Shown in pieces: positions 43,230 through 51,125 of a stretch of 64,000 nucleotides of DNA; positions within the stretch are counted from its first letter, which is position 1; each line of letters starts with the position of its first letter. This DNA comes from Deinococcus depolymerans (GTDB lineage: Bacteria; Deinococcota; Deinococci; Deinococcales; Deinococcaceae). The stretch is from the NCBI RefSeq assembly GCF_039522025.1, contig NZ_BAAADB010000029.1, positions 186,001 to 250,000 on the forward strand, read 5' to 3'. The translations under genes and the position numbers were made by a program. Under the pieces are notes generated by a model. It did no database searches. It was not told where the DNA came from and saw nothing but the letters and a program-made list of their open reading frames with translations.

Positions 43230-43628
43230 TCAGTCGAGGTCTATGAAGTCTCCGTCCCCGGCGTTCAAGTACTGCTCGATGTAGCGCAGGTACCCCTGCC
43301 GTCCGGCCTCGCGCGTCCAGGTTTTCACGCTGCTGCGCAGGCGGCCCAGGCCCAGCCGGAGCTCCTCGGCACTGGGGTGCTCGCCCGGCTGCGCCAGCAG
43401 GGTGGTCAGGTTGCGCAGCGCGGCGTCGTGCACCTCGGCGCGCAGGCCGTCCAGCTTGCCGGGCCTGAACGGGTGGTTCGTCGCCTCGGCCCGGTAGCGG
43501 CGCATCAGTTCCTCGAAGGCGCTGTCCACCTGCGCGTCCGTCAGGTCCGGATGCTCGCCGTACACGCCGAGGACCGCGAGTTCCACGGTCATCAGGTACG
43601 GCAGCAGGCGGTCGTCCGGGACGCTCAT
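43230..43628 (-). CDS. Conserved hypothetical protein downstream of glyS
   Basis: A 132-residue cytoplasmic protein of unknown function, largely helical ([40 protein letters not shown] and [20 protein letters not shown]). It overlaps the glyS stop by 4 bp (ATGA), so it should be translated with glyS and controlled by its T-box. No signal or membrane segment is present. Confidence 0.68.
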   Translation of the reverse strand: MSVPDDRLLPYLMTVELAVLGVYGEHPDLTDAQVDSAFEELMRRYRAEATNHPFRPGKLDGLRAEVHDAALRNLTTLLAQPGEHPSAEELRLGLGRLRSSVKTWTREAGRQGYLRYIEQYLNAGDGDFIDLD

Positions 43629-45139
43629 TTCAGTTTCGCCTGCAGGTACGCGGTCAGTTCGCTGATCTTCACGCGTTCCTGCGCCAGCGTGTCGCGGTCA
43701 CGGACGGTCACGGTGTCGGTCAGGCTGGCATCCTCGCCCTTGCCGACGGTGTCGAAGTCCACGGTGACGCAGTACGGCGTGCCGACCTCGTCGTGGCGGC
43801 GGTACGCCTTGCCGATGTTCCCGCTGTCCTCCAGCAGAATGCGGCCCAGGCCGAGTTTCTGCAGGTCGTTCTTGATGCTGCGGGCCAGATCCACCAGTTC
43901 CGCCTTGTTGCGCGCCAGCGGAATGACGGCCACCTTGATCGGCGCGAGGTGCGGCTTCAGTTTCAGCACGATGCGCTCGTTCCCGTTCTCCAGCGTCTCC
44001 TTCGTGAACGCCTCGCTCAGGACGGCCAGCAGGGCGCGGTCCACCCCGGCGGACGGCTCGATCACGAACGGCACGACCGGCTTGTTCGTCTCCGGGTGCG
44101 GGATGGTCAGCTTGGCGATGGAGTCCAGGTTCTCCTCGACGTTCGCCACCAGTCCCAGCTCGCTCTGGTTCTTGGTGTGGCTGCCCAGGTCGTAGTCGCT
44201 GCGGTTCGCGATGCCCTCGATCTCCTCGTGCCCCAGGGTGGGGTAGTCGTACATCAGGTCGTACGTGCGCTTGGAGTAGTGCGCCAGGTCCTCCTTCGGC
44301 ACGTCCAGAATCTCGATCTTGCTGCGCGGCACGCCCTGCGCCTCCCACCAGCTCAGGCGCTGTTCCAGCCAGTGCTCGTGCCACTCCTCGTCCGTGCCGG
44401 GCGTGCAGAAGAACTCGATTTCCATCTGCTCGAGTTCCCGCACGCGGAAGATGAAGTTGCGGGGCGTGATCTCGTTCCGGAAGGCCTTGCCGATCTGCGC
44501 GATCCCGAACGGCAGGCGGCGGCTGGTGGAGTCCACGACGTTCTTGAAGTTCGTGAAGATCCCCTGCGCCGTCTCGGGCCGCAGGTAACCGTAACTCTCG
44601 TCATCCGCGACCGGGCCGATGGTCGTCTTGAACATCATGTTGAACGGCTTGGGCTCGGTCCAGTCGCCCACCTCACCGCTGAACGGGTCGCGCACGCCTG
44701 CATCCTTCAGCGCCTGCGACGCCTGCGCCGGATTGGCGTTCAGGGCCGCCACGACCGCCGGGAAGTTCTCGGCGCTCTCACCCATCGCGGCCGCCACTTT
44801 CGCGATCACGTCGGCCTTCTGGTCCTTCACGAGATGATCGAGGCGGTACCGCTTGTTGTTCTTCCTGTTGTCGATCATCGGGTCGCTGAAGGTCGCCTCG
44901 TGCCCCGAGTGGCGCAGCACCTGCCGGTGCATGATGATGCTGGCGTCCAGGCCCTCCATGTCGTCACGCTCGTACACGTTGGAACGCCACCACGCGGCCT
45001 TGATGTTGTTCTTCAGTTCCACGCCCAGCGGGCCGTAATCGTAGAAGCCCTGAAGGCCCCCGTAGATCTCGCTGCCCTGAAAGATGAATCCACGGCGTTT
45101 ACACAGGCTGACGAGTTCTTCCATCGAAGTTGCTGGCAT
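43625..45139 (-). CDS. glyS: Glycyl-tRNA synthetase, alpha2 type
   Basis: A 504-residue class II synthetase charging tRNA-Gly. Motifs: N-terminal [26 protein letters not shown] (in part), motif 1 region [12 protein letters not shown], motif 2 [21 protein letters not shown], motif 3 [16 protein letters not shown], and C-terminal anticodon domain (VAVIPLARN). ATG 45139 has AAGGAG upstream; a second ATG five codons later is possible. Expression is controlled by a T-box leader. The downstream partner gene overlaps by 4 bp. Confidence 0.97.
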   Translation of the reverse strand: MPATSMEELVSLCKRRGFIFQGSEIYGGLQGFYDYGPLGVELKNNIKAAWWRSNVYERDDMEGLDASIIMHRQVLRHSGHEATFSDPMIDNRKNNKRYRLDHLVKDQKADVIAKVAAAMGESAENFPAVVAALNANPAQASQALKDAGVRDPFSGEVGDWTEPKPFNMMFKTTIGPVADDESYGYLRPETAQGIFTNFKNVVDSTSRRLPFGIAQIGKAFRNEITPRNFIFRVRELEQMEIEFFCTPGTDEEWHEHWLEQRLSWWEAQGVPRSKIEILDVPKEDLAHYSKRTYDLMYDYPTLGHEEIEGIANRSDYDLGSHTKNQSELGLVANVEENLDSIAKLTIPHPETNKPVVPFVIEPSAGVDRALLAVLSEAFTKETLENGNERIVLKLKPHLAPIKVAVIPLARNKAELVDLARSIKNDLQKLGLGRILLEDSGNIGKAYRRHDEVGTPYCVTVDFDTVGKGEDASLTDTVTVRDRDTLAQERVKISELTAYLQAKLK

Positions 45140-45162
45140 ACGTGCTCCTTTTCGTGCGGGTA

Positions 45163-45400
45163 CAGGAAAACGCCCCAGACGGCGGCCTCTTTCCGGCACT
45201 CGCTCGTCTGGGGACGCATGAAGTCACGCGCGGTTCCACCCCAGTTCCGGTCACCGCCCTCCGCGGCCCGACCGGCACTTTTGTGTCTGTTTCAGCTCCC
45301 CGCCGCCCTTCCCGCGCCGCCTGACCGCCCGACTCTCACCGTCACGGGCTCGCTCTGTGGTGGCACCTGCGCGGTACTCCTGCGGATCAACACCTGCCGC
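45163..45400 (-). ncRNA. T-box riboswitch of glyS
   Basis: On the minus strand the T-box core GGGGTGGAACCGCG occurs at 45229-45242, the conserved antiterminator element. A terminator follows: CGTCCCCAGACG (45205-45216) pairs with CGTCTGGGGCG (45171-45181) and is followed by TTTTCC. The preceding region should form stem I with a Gly specifier codon, which I could not place. The logic (uncharged tRNA-Gly stabilises the antiterminator) is established for the family. The leader runs from about 45396. Confidence 0.85.
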
Positions 45401-45402
45401 CC

Positions 45403-45432
45403 AGTGTGCGCCGCGACAGGGGAGAGGGTCAA
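45403..45432 (-). promoter_or_regulatory. Promoter of the glyS T-box transcript
   Basis: TTGACC at 45427-45432, 18-bp spacer, CACACT at 45403-45408 on the minus strand. A full -35/-10 pair, matching the need for a long leader. Confidence 0.65.
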
Positions 45433-45483
45433 GGGTCACGTCTGACCGACCCGACCTGGGCTGCGCGTCGTATCCTGTACGTT

Positions 45484-47649
45484 ATGCCTGTTGCGGAATC
45501 CCGTCCGGAAACACACCCGGATTTTGAACTTGAATGTGAGCACCTGTCCCAGACGGTCTCGGCCATGATCCGCCAGATCGAGTTCTGGGAGGACCGGGAC
45601 CGGCAGATGGGCGCGGACCTGGAAACCAGCATCATCCTGGGTGATCAGGCCGAGGAGTTCGCGGCGCTGCTCTCGCCGCACGTGCACCAGCCGTACTTCG
45701 GGAGCCTGAAGGTGCGCGTGGCGGGCCGCGAGCAGACGCTGTACGTCGGCAAGCACGGCTTCCGGGACGTGAAGGGACCGTACTCCGTGGTCAGCTGGGA
45801 CAGCGAGGTGGGCAGCCTGTTCTACTCGGACGCGCTCGGCTGGACGCCCCGCCGGGGCAGCGCCGGGGTCATCAAACGCCGCCGGCAGCTGGACGTGCAC
45901 AGCAAGAAACTGCTGCGCGTGACCGACCTGTACGACGACGAGCACGGCGGCGACACCGGCGGCCGCGAGGAGGTGCTGCTGCGCCGCCTGCAGGAGGACA
46001 GCACCGCCGGGATGCGTGACGTGGTCGAGACCCTGCAACCCGAGCAGAACGCCGCCATGCGCGCCCCCGCCGGGACGCCCGTGATCATTCAGGGCGCGGC
46101 GGGTTCCGGGAAGACCACCATCGGCTTCCACCGCCTGACCTGGATGACCAACCCCGACCGGGGCGTGCACCGCGCCCGCCCGGAGGCGTGCATGGTCCTG
46201 ATGCCCAACCGCGTGCTGGCCGCGTACGCTGCGCGCATCCTGCCGGAACTGGGCATCGAGCGGGTCGTGGTGACCACCCCGGAAGCCTGGGCGACCGGCC
46301 TGCTGGGGCTGGAGAAACTGGAGGTCACGGACCGCACCCTGAGCCTGCTGCTGACCGACCGGGACAACACCCGCCGGGCGCTCGCGTGGCGCAAGGCGAA
46401 ACTGCTGGGCGACGCCCGCATGCTGGACGTGGTCCGCACGCACCTGTGGGGCAAGTTCAACGCGGGCCTCGCCGGGCAGAGCATCCGCGAGAGCATCGAG
46501 GTGCGCGGGCGCGAACCGGTCACGCTGCACTTCACCGAGGCGGAACTGGCCGCCATGCTGCGCGACGTGTTCGCCGCCGACCCCCTGGCCGGATACCGCG
46601 CCGGGATGCGCCGCGCCATCGAGACCGAGGCCCTGTCGCGCCTGAACGTCCCGGAAGGTGAGGAGGCGGGCGTGCTGCGGCAACTGTCCGCGCCGCTCAC
46701 GACCTTCCTGGGCCGCGTGTTCGCCTCGACCACGCCCATCACCGAGGCCCGCCGCCTGCTGGGCAGCGCCGAGTCCCTGGCCGCCAGCGGCCTGCTGACC
46801 GACCGTGAGATTCAACTGCTGCTGACCGACCCGCTCAGCGGCATTCCCACGCCGCGCCGCGCGAACGCGGACGTCACCGAACTGCCCGTCATGCTGGCCG
46901 TGCAGGCCTTCACGGGCGGCATCGGGCGACTGGACGGCCGCACCCTGGAACCCTTCGATCACGTGGTGCTGGACGAGGCGCAGGACTACTCGCCGCTGCT
47001 GTACGCGCTGCTGGGCCGCGCCACCCGCCCCGGTCACATCACGGCGCTGGGCGACCTGAACCAGGGCATGCACGGCTACAAGGGCCCCAGTTCCTGGGAG
47101 GCCGTGCAGGCGCAACTGCCGGGCGCGCAGGTGCTCACGCTGGGCCGCACGTACCGCTCGACGCGGCAGATCACGGAACTCGGGGCGCGGATCGCCGCGA
47201 CGTACAACCGCGCCGCCGCCGTGCAGGGCGTGGACCGCGACGGCGCCGACGTGCAGCGCTACGTGGCCCCCGCCGACGCCCCGCACGGGGAACTGCCGCT
47301 GATCGCGCAGGCCGTCAAGGAAGCGCAGGCCGCCGGTCACAAGAACATCGCCATCGTCACGCGGCGCGGCGTAGACGCCGACCGCCTTGCCGAGGCCCTG
47401 CGGGAATTCGACACGGACGCCCAGCCCATCACCACCCAGGAGCACCGCTTCCGGGGCGGACTGGTCATCCTGCCCGTGAACCTCGCCAAGGGCCTGGAAT
47501 TCAGCGCCGCCATCGTCGCCAGCGCCAACGCGCAGACGTACGACGAGAGCACCGAGTACGAACGCCGCCTGCTGTACGTCTCGGCCAGCCGCGCCCTGCA
47601 CTGGCTGGGACTGGTCAGCGCCGGCGAATTGCACCCGCTGATCGCCTGA
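45484..47649 (+). CDS. HelD/helicase-IV-like SF1 helicase
   Basis: A 721-residue superfamily I ATPase. Walker A GAAGSGKTTIGFHRLTWM, Walker B LDEAQDYSPLLYALLG, motif III LGDLNQGMHGY, motif IV TYRSTRQITELGARI, and a late VNLAKGLEF and LYVSASRALHWL are all visible. The N-terminal 170 residues hold a coiled coil typical of HelD proteins that release RNA polymerase. The absence of a full 2B domain separates it from UvrD. ATG 45484 is supported by TATCCT ending 7 nt upstream. Divergent from glyS. Confidence 0.87.
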   Translation: MPVAESRPETHPDFELECEHLSQTVSAMIRQIEFWEDRDRQMGADLETSIILGDQAEEFAALLSPHVHQPYFGSLKVRVAGREQTLYVGKHGFRDVKGPYSVVSWDSEVGSLFYSDALGWTPRRGSAGVIKRRRQLDVHSKKLLRVTDLYDDEHGGDTGGREEVLLRRLQEDSTAGMRDVVETLQPEQNAAMRAPAGTPVIIQGAAGSGKTTIGFHRLTWMTNPDRGVHRARPEACMVLMPNRVLAAYAARILPELGIERVVVTTPEAWATGLLGLEKLEVTDRTLSLLLTDRDNTRRALAWRKAKLLGDARMLDVVRTHLWGKFNAGLAGQSIRESIEVRGREPVTLHFTEAELAAMLRDVFAADPLAGYRAGMRRAIETEALSRLNVPEGEEAGVLRQLSAPLTTFLGRVFASTTPITEARRLLGSAESLAASGLLTDREIQLLLTDPLSGIPTPRRANADVTELPVMLAVQAFTGGIGRLDGRTLEPFDHVVLDEAQDYSPLLYALLGRATRPGHITALGDLNQGMHGYKGPSSWEAVQAQLPGAQVLTLGRTYRSTRQITELGARIAATYNRAAAVQGVDRDGADVQRYVAPADAPHGELPLIAQAVKEAQAAGHKNIAIVTRRGVDADRLAEALREFDTDAQPITTQEHRFRGGLVILPVNLAKGLEFSAAIVASANAQTYDESTEYERRLLYVSASRALHWLGLVSAGELHPLIA

Positions 47650-47712
47650 ACGTCAAGGCTTCCGTACGCAACGTTCATCCCCATCTGGTCGCTCGTACGG
47701 CACAGTGACGGC

Positions 47713-47934
47713 ATGAGCGACGATCAGAAGACCACCGGCCAGGGCGGCCTGCCGGACGACGCCGGGAACGGCATGAGCGAACGCAGCGGCCACTCCGACG
47801 AGTCGGGCACGGGCGCGCAGGATACGCCCCTGGGCAGCGGTGCGCCCGCCACGCCCGGCGCGGTGCCGGAAGATCAGGCGTCCGGGACCGGCACGACCTT
47901 CGGCACGGACCCGGACGACGACCAGCGCCCCTGA
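47713..47934 (+). CDS. Small acidic low-complexity protein
   Basis: A 73-residue protein rich in Gly, Asp, Thr, Ser and Pro (SDDQKTTGQGGLPDDAGNG, GTTFGTDPDDDQRP). It looks intrinsically disordered; no family is recognised. CACAGT ends 6 nt before the ATG and a strong terminator follows 17 bp after the stop, which support a real transcription unit. Confidence 0.5.
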   Translation: MSDDQKTTGQGGLPDDAGNGMSERSGHSDESGTGAQDTPLGSGAPATPGAVPEDQASGTGTTFGTDPDDDQRP

Positions 47935-47951
47935 CCCCCACCTGCCTTCCG

Positions 47952-47982
47952 GGCCTCCGCCACCTTTCGGGCGGGGGCCTTT
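47952..47982 (+). terminator. Intrinsic terminator before dus
   Basis: A 10-bp stem GGCCTCCGCC / GGCGGGGGCC with an 8-nt loop, followed by TTTCCC. It ends 5 bp before the dus -10 box TACACT. Confidence 0.75.
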
Positions 47983-48001
47983 CCCGTACACTGATCGGCT
48001 G

Positions 48002-49027
48002 ATGAGCGCCCCTGTCCGCCCACCCCTGACGCTGTCCGTCGCGCCCATGATGGACTGGACGGACCGGCACTGCCGGGTCTTTCACCGCACCCTGACCCGC
48101 CGGACGCTGCTGTACACCGAGATGGTCACGACCGGCGCGATCATCCACGGGGACCGCGACCGGCACCTCGGCTTCGACCGGGCCGAGCATCCGGTGGCGT
48201 TGCAGCTGGGCGGCAGTGACGCCGCCGCGCTGGCCGAGTGCGCCCGCATGGGCGAGGACTTCGGGTACGACGAGATCAACCTGAACTGCGGCTGCCCCAG
48301 CGACCGCGTGAGCAGCGGCTCGTTCGGCGCGTCCCTGATGGGCACGCCGGACACCGTGGCCCGCGCCGTGGAGGCCATGCGCGCCGCGACGCGCCTGCCC
48401 GTGACCGTCAAGCACCGCATCGGCATCGACGACCTCGACAGTTACGATCACCTGACGACCTTCGTGCGGACGGTGGAGGCCGCCGGGTGCGACACGTTCA
48501 TCGTGCACGCCCGCAAGGCGTGGCTCTCGGGCCTGTCCCCGAAGGAGAACCGCGAGATTCCGCCGCTGCGCTACGACGTGGTGCGGCAGCTGAAGGCGGA
48601 CTTCCCGCACCTGACGGTCGTCCTGAACGGCGGCGTGCTGACCCTGGACGCCGCGCAGGACGCGCTGGCCTGGGCGGACGGCGTGATGATCGGCCGCGCC
48701 GCGTACCAGGACCCGTTCATCCTGGCCCGCGCCGACCAGGACGTATTCGGCGAGAGTACCAAGCCCGTCACGCGCCGCGAGGCCATCGAGGCCTTCGTGC
48801 CGTACGTGGCCGCGCAACTGGAGGCGGGCCAGCCGCTGCCGCGCATGATGAAACACACCCTGGGCCTGTTCGCCGGTCAGCCCGGCGCCCGCCACTGGAA
48901 ACGCACCCTGAGTGAGCAGGGCCACAAACCCGGCGCCGGCCTGGAAGTCGTGCGGGCCGCGCTGGAAGGCGTGCCCGCCGAGGTCCTCGACGCCCGCCCC
49001 GGCGTGACCGAACCCCAACCCGCCTGA
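48002..49027 (+). CDS. dusA: tRNA-dihydrouridine synthase, DusA type
   Basis: FMN enzyme reducing U20/U20a in tRNA, 341 residues. Signatures: SVAPMMDWTDRHCRVFHR, EMVTTGAIIHGD, EINLNCGCPSDRVSSGSFGA (catalytic Cys in GCPSDRV), VTVKHRIGIDD, HARKAWLSGLSPKENR and LNGGVLT. These YTEM-HARKAWLxGLSPKENR-type motifs mark DusA. TACACT ends 9 nt before ATG 48002, so the leader is at most a few nt. Confidence 0.94.
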   Translation: MSAPVRPPLTLSVAPMMDWTDRHCRVFHRTLTRRTLLYTEMVTTGAIIHGDRDRHLGFDRAEHPVALQLGGSDAAALAECARMGEDFGYDEINLNCGCPSDRVSSGSFGASLMGTPDTVARAVEAMRAATRLPVTVKHRIGIDDLDSYDHLTTFVRTVEAAGCDTFIVHARKAWLSGLSPKENREIPPLRYDVVRQLKADFPHLTVVLNGGVLTLDAAQDALAWADGVMIGRAAYQDPFILARADQDVFGESTKPVTRREAIEAFVPYVAAQLEAGQPLPRMMKHTLGLFAGQPGARHWKRTLSEQGHKPGAGLEVVRAALEGVPAEVLDARPGVTEPQPA

Positions 49028-49044
49028 CCGCACCTGGAAGACAG

Positions 49045-49077
49045 CAGGGCGACACCGGCATTCCGCGTGTCGCCCTG
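49045..49077. terminator. Bidirectional hairpin between dus and M42 peptidase genes
   Basis: An 11-bp perfect stem CAGGGCGACAC / GTGTCGCCCTG between two converging genes. T-tract is weak on both sides. Confidence 0.6.
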
Positions 49078-49116
49078 TTCAGTAGGCTCAGGCTGTGCCC
49101 ACTGTTTCCTGTCTCC

Positions 49117-50172
49117 TCAGCCCCGGCGGGTGAAGTCCGGGCTTTCCGGCAGCGCCCGGATCCACGTGGCGATGATGTCCGTGCAGGCCTTCACGTCGCG
49201 CTCGTCGACCATCTCGCTGGGGGAGTGCATGTAGCGGTTTGGGATGCTGACGACGGCGCTGGGCACCCCGGCCCGCACCAGGGTCAGGGCGTCGGCGTCC
49301 GTGCCGGAATAGCGGCCGGCGGCGCTGAGCGTGAAGGGAATCCCGGCTTCGCGGGCCGCGTCGGTCATCTGGCGGGTGATGACGGGGCTGACCATCGGCC
49401 CGACCGTGAGGTTCGCGCCGGACCCGAAGGGGGCCACGCCGTACTTCTTCTCGCTGACGCCCGGCTGCTTGGTCTCGTGCGTGACGTCCACCGCGACCCC
49501 CGCAATGGGGTCGAGGCGGTAGCCGCCGACCTGCGCGCCGAAGCAGCCGATCTCCTCCTGGCTGGTGCCGACGGCCACCACGCGGTACTTCAGGTCGTGG
49601 TCCTTCAGGGCGCGCAGGGCTTCCAGCACGATGAACGCGCCCACGCGGTTGTCGAGCGCGCGGCTCACGACGCGCGTGCCGACCATGATGGGGCCCTGCT
49701 CGATCACGCCGTACGTGCCGACCGGAATCAGGCTCTGCACCTCCTCCTTCGGGAGGCCCACGTCGATCCAGAGGTCTTCCAGCTTGCTGGCCTTGCTGCG
49801 CTCGTCGGCTTCCATGACGTGAATGGCCTTCTTGCCGATCACGCCGATCACGTCCCCGCCGGGCGCGAGCAGGCGGATGCGCTGCCCGACCAGCACCTGC
49901 GGGTCCCAGCCGCCCACCGGCAGCACCGCCAGGAAGCCGTCGTCGTTCACGTGCGACACGATCAGCCCGATCTCGTCGAGGTGGCCCATCAGGGCAATGG
50001 CGGGCGCGTCTTCCGGGCCGATCTCGGCGTAGGCGTTGCCGTAGTGGTCCTCGCTGGTCCGCGCGAAGGTCGCGGCCTCTTTCAGCCACACGTCGGCGGC
50101 GCGGCGTTCCAGGCCACTGGGGGCCGCCACTTCAAGCAGGCGGAACAGGAATTCACGGTTGATGTCGCTCAC
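49117..50172 (-). CDS. M42-family metallo-aminopeptidase
   Basis: A 351-residue dizinc aminopeptidase or glucanase-like protein. Metal and catalytic residues are in ALMGHLDEIGLIV (His, Asp), ALDNRVGAFIVLEAL (Asp), SQEEIGCFGAQ (Glu-Glu), VAVDVTH (Asp) and NRYMHSPSEMV (His). GTG 50172 is supported by TAGACT ending 7 nt upstream, giving a leaderless GTG message. Divergent from apaG over 38 bp. Confidence 0.93.
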   Translation of the reverse strand: MSDINREFLFRLLEVAAPSGLERRAADVWLKEAATFARTSEDHYGNAYAEIGPEDAPAIALMGHLDEIGLIVSHVNDDGFLAVLPVGGWDPQVLVGQRIRLLAPGGDVIGVIGKKAIHVMEADERSKASKLEDLWIDVGLPKEEVQSLIPVGTYGVIEQGPIMVGTRVVSRALDNRVGAFIVLEALRALKDHDLKYRVVAVGTSQEEIGCFGAQVGGYRLDPIAGVAVDVTHETKQPGVSEKKYGVAPFGSGANLTVGPMVSPVITRQMTDAAREAGIPFTLSAAGRYSGTDADALTLVRAGVPSAVVSIPNRYMHSPSEMVDERDVKACTDIIATWIRALPESPDFTRRG

Positions 50173-50179
50173 AGGGCCG

Positions 50180-50203
50180 AGTCTACGCCGCGCCCGTTAT
50201 TCT
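50180..50203. promoter_or_regulatory. Two divergent leaderless -10 boxes in a 38-bp gap
   Basis: TAGACT on the minus strand (50180-50185) drives the M42 gene and TATTCT on the plus strand (50198-50203) drives apaG, each 7 nt from its start codon and 12 bp apart. Their -35 regions would overlap the other promoter and the other gene. Confidence 0.7.
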
Positions 50204-50210
50204 GGGCCGC

Positions 50211-50615
50211 ATGTATTCACCCAGCCGCTCCGAAGGGCCGGACAGTGCCTTTCCCGACATTCAGGTGCAGGTGCAGAGCCGCTACCTGCCCGAGCACAGC
50301 ACCCCGGAGCGGCACCTGTTCGTGTACGTGATCCGCATCGAGAACCGCAGCGACCTGACCTGGCAGCTGCTGGCACGCCACTGGGACATCATGGACGCCA
50401 CGGGCCGCGTGACCCGCGTGGACGGGGAGGGCGTCGTCGGAGAGCAGCCGGTCCTGGCGCCGGGCGGGACCTTCGTGTACGACTCGTTCGTGACGCTCGA
50501 CGCCGCGCCCGGGCACATGGGCGGCCACTACGTGATGCAGGACGCCTGGGGGTCGCAGGTGCAGGTGCCGGTCCCGGCCTTCGCCCTGAGCCTGCCGGGC
50601 CGGACCCTCAACTGA
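50211..50615 (+). CDS. apaG: ApaG-domain protein
   Basis: A 134-residue ApaG/CorD fold protein. Family motifs: VQVQSRYLPEHSTPERHLFV, YVIRIENRSDLTWQLLARHW and IMDATGRVTRVDGEGVVGEQP (shortened), with APGHMGGHYVMQD near the end. ApaG is implicated in Co/Mg resistance and Ap4A metabolism in enterobacteria, but its biochemical role is unclear. The mRNA should be leaderless. Its stop overlaps the stop of the next gene by 8 bp. Confidence 0.93.
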   Translation: MYSPSRSEGPDSAFPDIQVQVQSRYLPEHSTPERHLFVYVIRIENRSDLTWQLLARHWDIMDATGRVTRVDGEGVVGEQPVLAPGGTFVYDSFVTLDAAPGHMGGHYVMQDAWGSQVQVPVPAFALSLPGRTLN

Positions 50616-50868
50616 ACAGGTCTTCCACCGGCCGCTGCTCCGGGTCAAGCAGTTGATGCACCGCCTCGGGCGTCAGGTCGTTCAGGTTCACGGGCACCGC
50701 CCGGCCCGAGAAGCGAAGGCCGCGCGCCTCGCAGCCCTGAAGCATCTGCTCCCACAGCGCCTCGTAGTCCGCCAGGGTGACGGTCCCGCCGTCCTCGCGT
50801 GACACCAGGCCCATGACAGCCCAGGTGCTGGCCTCGAAACTCACTCCCGGGTGTCCGTGATCATTCAT
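50608..50868 (-). CDS. Small conserved-looking hypothetical protein
   Basis: An 86-residue protein starting MNDHGHPGVSFEASTWAVMG and ending VEDLFS. Composition is normal and codon third positions are G/C-rich. No family is recognised, and no signal or membrane segment is present. It ends inside the 3' end of apaG. An upstream start would begin with a Pro/Cys-rich stretch and is not preferred. Confidence 0.55.
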   Translation of the reverse strand: MNDHGHPGVSFEASTWAVMGLVSREDGGTVTLADYEALWEQMLQGCEARGLRFSGRAVPVNLNDLTPEAVHQLLDPEQRPVEDLFS

Positions 50869-50958
50869 GGCCGCATGGTCGCACCGCGCGTCTGTCCGGC
50901 ACGTCACAGGTGGGGGGGGCGCTGTGAAATTCACGACGTTGGCCGCTCCCCGGTGCGA

Positions 50959-51113
50959 TCCGGACTCCGTCTGGTTCGCCGACCATCCGGAACTTCACCG
51001 GGTGGCCAGCGCCACCTCCGGAGGGGCGTTTCTCTCCTTCTCTGCGGAGCAGCTCTCCGAGTCGCATCCGCTCGGATTGAATGGCTTACAAAGCCGTTCA
51101 ATCGGAGTCCGTA
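50959..51113 (+). repeat. Palindromic repeat copy 11, 155 bp
   Basis: TCCGGACTCCGTCTGGTTCG to GGAGTCCGTA, with CGA on the left and TGA at 51114-51116 on the right. The right end lies 12 bp before the stop of the histidine kinase gene. Flanking genes are co-directional. Confidence 0.88.
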
Positions 51114-51125
51114 TGAGAGGTGCGT

